A DNA stretch of 64,000 nt from Anarhynchus alexandrinus. Lineage: Eukaryota > Chordata > Aves > Charadriiformes > Charadriidae. The stretch covers positions 149,667 to 213,666 of the forward strand of contig VUYV01000069.1 of NCBI GenBank assembly GCA_008711295.1, given 5' to 3'. A program made the position numbers and the translations under genes. Shown piece after piece: positions 35,943 to 46,812 of this stretch; position 1 is the stretch's first letter; every line of letters starts with the position of its first letter. The notes beneath the pieces were generated by a model. That model saw only the letters and a list, made by a program, of their open reading frames with translations. It did no database searches and was not told the origin of the DNA.

Positions 35943-38900
35943 TCAGAGAACCTATGATATTTCAACGTATCTTACTTCTGGAAAAAAAGAAAAGAGAAGA
36001 CGCAGATCAAGTGTCAACTGCGTGACCACGAGCTGTTTTCTGCTTTGCAAAGGGAGAGGGGTTTCTCTACAAATAATTGCACACCAAGCATGCAGCAAAG
36101 TAAGCTTCTTGGGAAGTAAATGATCCAAGAACAGTTTAACTATATCAGGATTACATACTCCAGGGATTTAGCTGAAGCAGAAGGATTTGCATGGTTCCTG
36201 AGAAACCTCTCAACAGAAACGCAGTGTACTTTCTTTCACATGGTGTGTGGTCCAGCAGCTGCTACTTAGTGTTTGTATTTTTTCAACAATCCAAATTATT
36301 GGAAGACACTAACTAGTCTGAAAGCCAGCTACATTTTTAATAAGCTCTGCATATTTTTTTTTTAAAGTGCGGTCTCGGAGGAAATGGTTATTCAGAAGGG
36401 TTAGGCGGTGCTCCTACTCTGTTACTGAAAAGCCAGGGATTTGTAGTGCAAAGCTGAGGACAACACTTCCGTTTTCAACAAGTGGTGAGATTTGCTGCAA
36501 ATCTTGGTGCAAGATAAAAGAGTGGGAGCTTTTGAAGCACACCTTTGATTCCATTTTGTTACCTGTTCTGGAAACTACAGGCACGGCAAAGTTGGTCAAC
36601 AGTGCGTGATGTATTGGCAGTTCTCTGACAGGTCTGGATAACCAGTATAATGTGGGCATCATTCACCTCCATTTGCTTTAGGTCATGCATTATTCTCCAG
36701 TTCATGGCTTCATAAAGCTGTGCAATAGCCTTTCTCTAGGAGAACTCGTGAAAAAAGAACACAGTAAAAAGGGTTAGATGTAGCCATAAATATGATAAAT
36801 GGCTTGCTAGAAACTACATTAAATAGCAGCAATATCAGCCCAGAGATGAGTTCTGCAACATTCTTATTGCAAGCCTGTGTGGATGGATGATTCACTATGT
36901 GCTTGCTTTTCATGGACATCATTTAATGGAATGTCCTATGTCACTAGTCATTTGCACTCCAAATACAGAAGACTTGTGTGTTGCTGTTTAACATTTCATC
37001 ACACTTTCCTCATTCTCCAGAACTCTATTAAATGATGGGAAAGGAAATCACATATGGTACGAGTTGCGCCTCCTGCTCCTTTCTGTAGTACTTTATCCAG
37101 AATCTTTTGACTGCCCCTGTTGTTTTGTTTTGGTTTTGTTGGGTTTTTTTTTTTAATTTTCTAGTCTTTGTCCAATGAAGAAGTTTTTTTCCACTATGCT
37201 TCTCTGCACCGTAATTCCCCAAGATAGCACGTCCAGCTACTCAGCTTAGTGCTGACTCCTGCAGCAAGATCCTGAGTACTCGAGCACAAACTGTGCCCGT
37301 GCTTTGCGCAGTGGCTCTGTTTTCACAGTACTCCAAGGACCCTCACTGAAAAACTATCTGTCGGGTAGGCTCATGGATGAACTGTTCCCTGAGTTATGCT
37401 GTACAAACCTAGTCCTTGTCAGAACTCAGCCCGCTACTGCATTTAAAATGAAAAGTAAAATTACATATAAAACTTTAGAAAAAGTCAAGTTCCCATCAGG
37501 AATGCCTCCTGCTGTATTTTCCCAGAGGATGTGTTTTCTAAAAACAAACTTCAAATATGACTATACTATAGATAAAGAAACACATGTTTTGTTAAAGAGC
37601 ATTTACTTGACAGTAAAAATTTCAGAGAGGAAAGAATAGAATCAGAGAGGAAGCCTCAGTGATGAAACCATCCGATATTACCAATTCTAGACACTTGTGG
37701 AAAAAAAGTTATAACAAGAAAGAAATACCACTTCTTTTGACAGCGACAGCAAAGATTTGAAAGTGGTAACAGCAAGTCTACTGTCAGGATGACTTTATTA
37801 CCATAATTGATAAGTCTGCCTCATGAGATCATAGCCTATTTGGGGATTTTTGTCTCAGAGTTGCTTGCAGCAACGCGTCTCATTCAGCCCCTCAGCCTCG
37901 CGGATGCACCAGGCTTGACCCTGTGTCTTGGAAATGTACTCTCTATCAGTCAAGCTTGTTCGCATTAATGTAGACCACTTTTATTTATCATAGTAATATA
38001 CTTCATTTATATTTATTGCATGCTGCCTCCTTTAGTTGAGCTTTGACCTCCGATTGACCCAGATGTTTGTATACCGTACAGGGAGGTACGGTTACTTTTG
38101 TGGCTGACATCGACTGAAGAGCAGACCCGAAAAGACACTTGGGGCTAGGCTACATGGAAAAAACCAGAACAGACATATGAAATTGCTGTTAAATCCAGCC
38201 GCATTATTTACAACACCTCAAACATTTTTTTTTTTACGCCTCGGGGCATTTATAGCAATTATTCAATACAGAGTGTGTATTATTTTAACCCCTGATTATA
38301 AAAGATTTGACAACTTGTCTTATAGCTTGGTAATCATCACTAAAGCTATCCTGGGACCTGCCTCAGTGTGTAGAGGTGACATGAGAAAGCTTCAGCCAGT
38401 AATCCCAATTTGTAAAACCAGCAGGTTTTATTTGGCTCCAATTACTTACCTAGCATACCTTCACTGATGTATAAATAAATAAACCAGACATGTCTCAGTG
38501 TTCATAGTGTAAAGCTACACGAGAGCAAGCCTTGTAGGTGTTGGCTGACCCCTCCTGCTTGGTGTGCGATGCAGGTCCTTACGTGAGAGGGCTGTGCTGG
38601 GAAGATGTGTCAGAGTAAAGGGAAAGAGTAAGAAATGCTCTCCATGCTCTCTTTTTGGGAAGGTTTCATAGCACTTGGTCTGTGGGAAGCCTGCCCTCCT
38701 GCTCCTTCCAAACTATGGATATAACAGGACAATTGCTAACAACCAAATTGCTGAGGCGTAAGGAGTTACCAGCTGGCAGATAAGCTACGCTACCTAACTG
38801 CATGAATGCTCCTTTTCTGTTACAAGTGAGAATTAAAATGTGTTAGTTGAAATTATGAAGGCGGTTTGTATTAGAAATAAATATTTTATTTTACTGAGCC

Positions 38901-39307
38901 TCATCTCAATGCTACTTACACAAAACGGCAAATGTGACCTTTGCAATGAATTTAAGCTAATGCTTTTTCATTCCACCTGCGTATAAGGTGACATACATAC
39001 ACACATACAGCCAGCCACTGCAGCTCAATGACAAATGGCAACCTGTGGAAACTCAATTGCTTGTCATCATCTGCCTGTACCTAGTATTTGGTTCAGCTTG
39101 TGTCAAAAACCATAAGAAAGAGGTACACTTTGAAATTAGGAGAATTGAAGGCTTTGATAAGTTTGAATAGGATGTCCATATCCACAGCCTGAATTGTGTA
39201 CAGATTCAGGGACATGGGCAATATAGTGGAGGCTGGAGAACAGAGACGTGATAACATTTATTGAGTTCAATCCACTCAGCATACAGGCTACACTGCTAAG
39301 CATCAGT

Positions 39308-39336
39308 CTTTTTTTTTTTTTTTAAGTTTTTTTTTN
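39308..39336. repeat. T-rich tract with one undetermined base
   Basis: A 16-base run of T, then AAG, then a 9-base run of T followed by N at 39336. The N suggests uncertain base-calling or assembly across the homopolymer. Confidence 0.9.
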
Positions 39337-41952
39337 AATAGATCTAAAGTGGTTTTTCTATTTCAGGTTCAGCTCCTGTATGTTTATAGCTTTTATTTAC
39401 TGGTTTGCAAAGTCCTTGAAGAAACCAGTGCTCCGCTCTTGGAAATGCCTTAGTCTACTCAGGCTCAAGTCCTTTCTCCCTTTGCACAATGGCCAATGTG
39501 GTGTATGACTACCGCTCCTGTAAGGGTTTTAGACTTCACAGATGGGCAGGATCTACAAGAAGTAGAAGAGTAAAAAGAGAAAGTAAAAAAATGGAGACAT
39601 TTAACTGTTAGAGCACTTTTCTTAAGTGAAATCCTAGGGGCCAGATTCTATGTCACACTGCATTGTGTGCACTTAAGTTACACCAGTGGATACGGTAAAG
39701 CAGACGTAATTTGCTTCCTGCTCTCAGTACAGCAGCGCTTTACATTGCCAGGCACTGCTGTTAGGGGCTATTGAAGAATTGTGTAAGAGTTTTTTTTTTC
39801 CCCCCTTGAAGATGAGAAATGGTCTCCTGAAAGAAATGGTGCAAGTGTCATTGTCTGGACTTTCTCTCATTAAATGAGCACTGGGAAAGGCTTGAAAATG
39901 TGTAGCAGTTTGGTGACCTAGGAGTCTTCTCCAGCTCTAATTTCTGTGATCAAGGAGACGAAGGATATAGACGGTATTGAATTATGCCCGAGGCACAAGT
40001 ATTCCTGGAGCTGATCGCCTCTCCCAGGAAAATGTCAGTCTAAAAGGTTTTCCAATACTTCTCACTAGCAATTTTGACATGTGAAATTCAGGTCTTTCTC
40101 TGAACTCTAGCTGATGTTGTTGATAATATTTATTATCACAAATGTCAAGGTACTGTCCCAGTTGCTTTATTATTGAACTTTTCTTACGTGACCTTCCACA
40201 AGATTATTAGTCTGCAGTGGTTTGTGATACTTCAGAAGGTCCAGCATGAGCTTCCTGTGGTGACAGGACAGTAAATGATTAGAAATCCTCTATCTCCACA
40301 AGCCATATGGTAGGCAATACAAGGACTCTTAATACGACTCCTTTCTGGAGCTGCTTTTGCCCAGCTTTTTCCCTTTAATCTTTGACCTAAGCAGCTCAGA
40401 CTGAATGCTTGGGATGCCTTTCTGATAGGTTTTTAGGAGTTATATTCAAGTGCTTGCAACCTGGGGAACTCAGGTACAAAAGGTTATAAACCTGCCTCTG
40501 GAGATATTGGACACATTCAGAAACTCCTTTCAAATCAAATGAGAAATAGGATCTCTTTCACTGCCCACTTGACTCCAGACAATGTTGCTGATTTACTGGT
40601 TGATTCTGCTTTACAAAGATTCAGATATCCCTTGAGCGCTTCTTTGAAAATTCTGAGCAAACAACAGGGAAGAGGGAAGGAAAATGCTTCTTTGACAACC
40701 ACGTCTTAAAATACTATTCAACGGTGTGGCGAAGAACTTGAGAATCTGCTTCCTTTCAGCTTTTCTCTGAGATGGCCACGTACACCTCTGTAAAGCTGGT
40801 GCTGAACCCACTGTCCACCTTGGCAGCTTTTTAACTTAGATTTGCTTCACTTGGGTTTCAATAATACAGCAAAGCTGTAACCCTGGAGGACAAGTGTATG
40901 TGTGTTTTTGAAAAAACCTTAGTAACTGGGAAATTTTGTCATCTAGATCTGCTTTCCTCATGTCCAGCCTGCTCTCCTGCTGCTAACACTGACTGGCTGT
41001 AACAGATGGTTTCCCCTGTCTTTTACGGGGTCTTCTCAGATCCAACAAATATCTTAGAATCAGGAAAAGCACAAGAGACATCTATTATTTTATGGTACTT
41101 CCTTTATTCTAACCATTATCAAAGCTTCAGTAACTGTGTCTATACCTTTTTTGACAAGTTAATACAATCACCCCCATTCCTTCAGCTCACCTACTATCAG
41201 TAAAGGAATATCATGTTCCAATGAAATTGTTGAACACATTAATAAGCACAGTGTTGAAATATTAACCCATTTTGTCTCTCTGGGGCATTATAATCAACAG
41301 ATCGAGTAGAACTTAAAATGTACATGTGGAAATTGCTACAGTACATAGCACACCAAACTATGACTTAAAACACTCTGAAGAGACACGTTCTTTTCACATA
41401 TAATATGTAATTGGAATGAGAATTAGAGACAGAGTGTTTAGCGATCTTTCACAGGAAGATGTAAAGAAGATATCTACTGCTGCACCATCAATTGCTTTAT
41501 TCCGCTATCCTGGAAGAAACATAAGTTATAAAGGAAATATCATAATGAACTTCCCACGTAGATGAACTAAATTGGAAAAGAACTCCCACCAGCGTGCATT
41601 ATGCAAATCTCCTCACTCACATCTCTCATACGCTTCTGCACAAACACCAATCTTCTTGCCCTCAACTGTCTTGCTGTTGGCTTCCTTAGGCGGGAAAATA
41701 AATTCTAGTGTGAAGCATGAACTTTCAGTGAGCTTTCACATTTCTGCAAATCATTACATTAGCAGCTATATAAAAGCTTTCTTTTGTCAAGAAAACCAAA
41801 ATACGCTACAGCACTCTTCCAACAGATGAAAGGTACTAGTTATATCTCCAATAATGTGTGTCTGCCATTAACTTTGTCTCTGGAAGGCCCCCATCATGTA
41901 TAAGCCAATATCAGAATACTTGATGTGTTAGCTGTGTCATTTTGTTGTTAGG

Positions 41953-41971
41953 TTTTGTTTTGTTTTGTTTT
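41953..41971. repeat. (TTTTG)n microsatellite
   Basis: Almost four uninterrupted units of a TTTTG pentanucleotide. Confidence 0.85.
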
Positions 41972-44610
41972 AGAGAATGGTGGCTGTTTACACATAACTT
42001 TAGCAATTTGTATATACCTCTAGGCTGCTTTTTGTCTGATTCCTTGCAAAAAGTGCATGAGGTGAGCATCCTAGGGATGAGAAACCAGAGACTCTATCTT
42101 GCTTGCCAGCTTCCATCTGTGCAAGGTACTGGGTTAGCCAGATAATCCTGCAAAAAATGAGGTAAATCATAAGGAAGATCACAGTTTGAATGTTTTTTGT
42201 CTTTCATTTACGTGACTTTAGATGTGTTCAGATACCATTATTTCTGGAATGCCCATGATACACGACTCTGATAATTAAAAGAGATATCTTGGCCTTAACC
42301 TCTCATTTTCACAGTGAGTGTGTTAACATGAAGCATTACCCAATTGTTAAGTCTAGGTATTGATTATTTCAAGCTGTACATGGGCTAATATTATTTTCCT
42401 TGTGGACAGACTAATGTATTTGTGCACAACAAAGGACAAACAGATGAACATCTTTTCTTCAGAGCTCAGAGATTAATTTTCAGAAGGAAACTGGGCAAAA
42501 TGACTTGGACTGCTGTTAAGCAGTTTCTTTTTTCCTTTTCTTTCTTCTCCCACTGAGGGGACCAGTTATAACACAATGCTTCCATTCTTGCCACACGAAA
42601 GGTAGGGAGCAGCTGTTTCCACGGTGGAGGAAACACATGCTTTGTAGAATGAAAAAGCTTGTGCACTTTTTATTAAAAACTGAATTTTACAACTGAAACA
42701 TAATCTGCAGATGGAACAGCTGATATGGCTATTTTGCCGGTTGTTAAAGAGTTTATACTACATTAAATTGACTCCCATGGGTTTAATTTTTCAGTGCTGT
42801 TACAACCACCAACCTTTCTTATTGAGAAGGTCAATAGGCACAATGTGAAGTCTTGTAAATCATTGCCTTGCTATTTTTGTAATATATAATGTGACCCTTT
42901 TCACACACCTTAAAAATTATAAACCAGAGCACATACTGTATATCAAACAAATAAATCAGCTGCTATAAATACAGTCTTCCTTTTGGTTCTGGACAGATTA
43001 ATTCTACAGCATTTCATATGTTTTAAATTGTTTTTGGCTTCACAGGCAAGATCTGCTTTTGTATTCAGAAAGCAGAGACCCTGGATTTAATCTATTTAAA
43101 AAGCTTAATAGAGCTGAAATGACCCCGAAAGCATATTTTAAAATGATTCCACTAAAAGCCTTAATGACTATAAACATTAAATAAATTAAGTGATTATACT
43201 GAAAAAAAAAATCTGGTCAGCTGATAGAAACTTTTAAAGTGAAATTTTGAGAAGGAGAAAGAACAATTTAGAATTAAGCATAATGGTGACCTGATACCCT
43301 ATTTAGTGCTCCAGGGATGCTTTTTTCCTCAGGTGTATTTATTAGCCATGTTTCACATGCAAACTGAAAGTCTTGATATGACACCTGGGGAAACTGAGTC
43401 ACTGAGAAATTTGGTTTATAATGGAAAACTGTAGTGTTGTAAGAAGAAATTTGTTTTAATCAGGAGACTGTTTACTCAGCTATGCAGCAAAGCAGCATAT
43501 CTATATCTCATATACTTGCATTGTTTCCTTCATGTTTATTGCCATCTGCATATCTCAGGTCCATGCTTACAATCCTCTTGCATCAGCCTCCCAACAAAGT
43601 TAATGGAGAGAAATAGGTGTCCTTGGCCATACTTGGTATCCCGGTACTTTTCCCAGTCCTCAGGGGTTCTGCCTCCATTGTTGGAGGAAAAGGCATTGAT
43701 CAGGAGCGTATGAAGGTGAACGCATATAAGAAAGGGAAATTATAAGAATTAAGGTCTTAGCTTTTTAAAAGAAAGAGCTTCAAAATCTCTGAGACCTGTG
43801 AGACTTTGTGTTTCTGCTGTGTCAACACCACCCTCCATAAAATGTTTCTCAATCACCCCTCCGACGTGGTCTACAGAGAAGTGAGTTTGGCCTTGGACAC
43901 TGGCAGTTAGGGTAGAGGAAAGGAGGTGTGTACGTGCACGAGCGTGTATGTACAGTGTCCGTCTTGCAGGTGCCTTTCACAATGCTAGCAAAATCCATGT
44001 GTAGCTGAAACAACAATGAGATGTCCCTTGAATTTCAGCTGGGTGGGTGTCCTACAAAGACTTCATAACTGTGTTCCTGTGAAGAGCAGATCATCCTGCT
44101 ACTGATTTTGCTGAAAAAGTTTAAGATGAGAATCTGCCTGTTTCCTATTCACACGTTTTTATCTATGTAATCATGTCTTCATCACCTCACTGTTCTGATG
44201 ATTCTTTTGTTCTTCCTTCTGTCTATCTCCCCTACCACAGACTTCTACAGTATGTAAAAATGAAGCAAGTAATTTTTCCTTGATTAAAATAAACATTCAT
44301 GCTTCATGCTTACTGCCATTTTCAAGGACTTGTAGAGACACTGCTCTGACTGAAACTCCAGCAACAATCTGGTGCAAAACAAACCTGATGTTGTTTGAAC
44401 AGCAATCATAGAATCATAGAATAGTTCAGGTTGGAAGGGACCTTAAAGATCATCTAGTTCCAACGCCCCTGCCATGGGCATGGACACCTCCCACTAAACC
44501 AGGTTACTCAAAGCCCCAACCAACCTGGCATTGAACATTTCCAGGCAGGGGGCATCCTCAACTTCTCTGGGCAACCTGTTCCAGTGTCTCACCACCCTCA
44601 GAGTAAAGAA

Positions 44611-45081
44611 TTACTTCCTCATATCTAATCTAAATCTACCCACTTTCAGTTTGAAGCCATTACCCCTCATCCTATCACTACATTCCCTGATAAAGAATCC
44701 CTCCCCATCTTTCCTGTAGGCCCTCTTTAAGTTCTGGAAGGCTGCTATAAGTTGTCCCTGGAGCCTTCTCTTCTTCAGACTGAACGACCCCAACTCTCTC
44801 AGCCTGTCTTCATAGGAGAGGTGCTCCAGTCCTCTGATCATCTTCGTGGCCCTCCTCTGGACTTGCTCCAAGAGGTCCATGTCCTTCTTATGCTGAGGAT
44901 TCCAGAGCTGGACACAGTACTCTAGGTGGGATCTCACCAGAGCAGAATAGAGGGGCAGAATCACCTCCCTCAACCTGCTGGCCGCAACTTTTTTGATGCA
45001 GCCCAGGATATGGTTGGCTTTCTGGGCTGTGAATGCATGTTGCTGGCTCATGTTGAGCTTCTCATCAACCAACACCCCCAA
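44611..45081 (-). pseudogene. CR1 ORF2 C-terminal domain remnant
   Basis: A 156-codon frame with the conserved post-RT region of CR1 ORF2: [71 protein letters not shown] and [17 protein letters not shown]. The position just before the 3' UTR agrees with a CR1 ORF2 end, though the terminal residues are lost at a stop. About 170 bases of frame-broken sequence separate it from the RT frame upstream on the minus strand. Confidence 0.94.
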
Positions 45082-45253
45082 GTCCTTCTCCTCAGGGCTG
45101 CTTTCAATTTGTTCTCCACCCAGTCTGTATCTGTGGCTTGGGATTGCCCCAACCCATGTTCAGGACCTTGCACTCGGCTGTGTTGAATTTCATGAGGTTC
45201 GCACAGGCCCACCTCTCAAGCCTGTCAAGGTCCCTCCGAATGGCATCTCTTCC

Positions 45254-45898
45254 CTACAGAAGGTTGACTGCTACACACAACTTGGTGTCATCGGCCAACT
45301 TGCTAAGGGTACACTCAATTCCACTGTCCATGTCACAGACAAAGATGTTAAACAGCACTGATCCCAATACCGACCCCTGAGGAACACCACTTGTCAATGG
45401 TCTCCACTCAGACATCGAGCCATTGACCGCAACTCTTTCAGTGTGACCATCCAGCCAATTCCTTGTCCACTGACTGGTCCATCCATCAAATCCATGCATC
45501 TCCAATTTAGAGACAAGAATGTTGTGCAGGACAGTGCCAAATGCTTTGCACAAGTCCAGGTAGATGGTGTCAGTTGCTGTTCCCTTATCCACCAACGCTG
45601 TAACCCCATTGTAGAAGGCATTCAAATTTGTTAGACACAATTTGCCTTTAGTGAAGCCATGTTGGTTGTCACCAATCTCTTTATTTTCCATGTGCCTTAG
45701 CATAGTTTCCAGGAGGATCTGCTCCATGATCTTGCTGGGTGCAGAGGTGAGACTGACTAGCCTGTAGTTTCCTGGGTCTTCCTTTTTTCTCTTTTTAAAA
45801 ATGGGGTTATGTTGTGTTTCCCCTTTTCCAGTCAGTGGGAACTTCACTGGACTGCCACAACTTCTCAAATATGATGGATAATGGCTTAGCAACTTCAT
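45254..45898 (-). pseudogene. CR1 ORF2 reverse transcriptase domain, catalytic motifs intact
   Basis: A 214-codon open frame, the longest in the window, carrying most of the RT palm. The order is [36 protein letters not shown], motif A YLDLCKAF (usually YLDFSKAFD, catalytic D kept), [14 protein letters not shown], motif [18 protein letters not shown], and motif C LADDTKLC with both aspartates. The frame ends shortly after motif C at a stop/frameshift. The RT would copy the element RNA at the target site, but here it is cut off from both the endonuclease and the C-terminal domain and is a relic. The first codons are an artefact of a frame change rather than a natural start. Confidence 0.94.
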
Positions 45899-46377
45899 CC
45901 ACCAACTCCCTCAGGACCCATGGATGTATCTCATCAGGTCCCATGGATTTGTGCACCTTCAGGTTCCTCAGATGGTCTCGAACCTGATTTTCTCCTACAG
46001 TGGGTGGTACCTCATTCTTCTAATCCCTGCCTTTGCCTGCTGCAACTTGGGTGGTGTGGCTAGAGCACTTGCCGGTCAAGACTGAAGCAAAAATGTCATT
46101 GATTACCTCAGCCTTCTCCACATCCCAGGTAACCAGGTCTCCCGTTTCCTACTGGAGAGGGCCCACACTTTCCCTAGTCTTCCTTTTATCACTGATGTAC
46201 CTGTAGAAGCTTTTCTTGTTGCCCTCGACATCCCTGGACAGTTTTAACTCTATCTGGACTTTAGCTTTCCTAACCTGATCCCTGGCTGCTTGGGCAATTT
46301 CTCCCAGGCTACCTGTCCTTTCTTCCACCCTCTGTAGGCTTCCTTTTTATGTCGAAGTTTGTTCAGGAGCTCCTTGT
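45899..46377 (-). pseudogene. CR1 ORF2 linker region, frame-broken
   Basis: Segment between the endonuclease and reverse-transcriptase frames. At DNA level it follows the standard CR1 ORF2 order: a NKELL-like phrase near 46375, a KKGFYRYI-like phrase near 46200, and an [17 protein letters not shown] phrase near 46080-46110. No single open frame spans it, so at least two frame disruptions lie here. Confidence 0.85.
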
Positions 46378-46812
46378 TCATCCTTGCAGGCCTCCTGGTG
46401 TTTTTTTACCTAACTTCCTCTTTGTCAGTATGCATTGCTCCTGAGCATGGAGGAGGTGGTCCTTGAATATTAACCAACTTCCTTGGGCCCCTCTTCCCTC
46501 CAGGGCTTTATCACATGGTACTCTGCCAAGGAGATCCCTGACAAGGCTAAAATCTGCTCTTCTGAAGTCCAGGGTAGCAGGGTTACTGTGCACCCTTCTC
46601 AACGTCCTAAGGATCTTGAACTCCACCATTTCATGTTCACTGCAGCCAAGGCTGCCCTTGAGCTTCACATTCCCCACCAGCCCCTCCTTGTTGGTGAGAA
46701 TAAGGTCCAGCATGGCACCTCACCTTGTTGCCTCTTCTATCACTTGGAGAAGGAAGTTATCATCGACGCATTCCAGGAACCTCCTGGATTGCTTATGGTC
46801 CTACAGGGTCCA
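46378..46812 (-). pseudogene. CR1 ORF2 endonuclease C-terminal remnant
   Basis: End of the apurinic/apyrimidinic-like endonuclease domain of CR1 ORF2. Reading the minus strand from about 46806, DHKQSRRFLECVDD and NFLLQVIEEATR lead by a frame change into the 111-codon frame at 46713-46378. That frame starts with MLDLILTNKEGLVGNVKL and CSEHEMVEFKIL. The last corresponds to the CSDHEMVEF catalytic block; here the aspartate is glutamate while the histidine is kept. The remainder of the frame (R.A.F...R.LL...P) is the start of the region between EN and RT. The N-terminal two-thirds of the endonuclease is missing through 5' truncation, so it cannot act as a nuclease. Confidence 0.92.

Larger units (their letters stand above)
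35943..44404. other. Non-coding stretch with simple repeats
   Basis: AT-rich DNA without supported genes. T-rich runs occur at 37147-37159 and 39308-39335. A TTTTG pentanucleotide run lies at 41953-41971. A worn phrase near 39645-39730 (GGGCCAGATTCT ... TTACACCAGTGGATA) may be an ancient interspersed repeat. Open frames are short and without domains. Confidence 0.5.

Noticed and set aside
43340..43425. MIR-like phrase (GGGGAAACTGAGTCACTGAG)
   Set aside because: One short match of about 20 bases without the rest of the element.
44926..45380. Plus-strand frames over the CR1 at 45 kb
   Set aside because: They are antisense shadows of the CR1 ORF2 frames on the minus strand.
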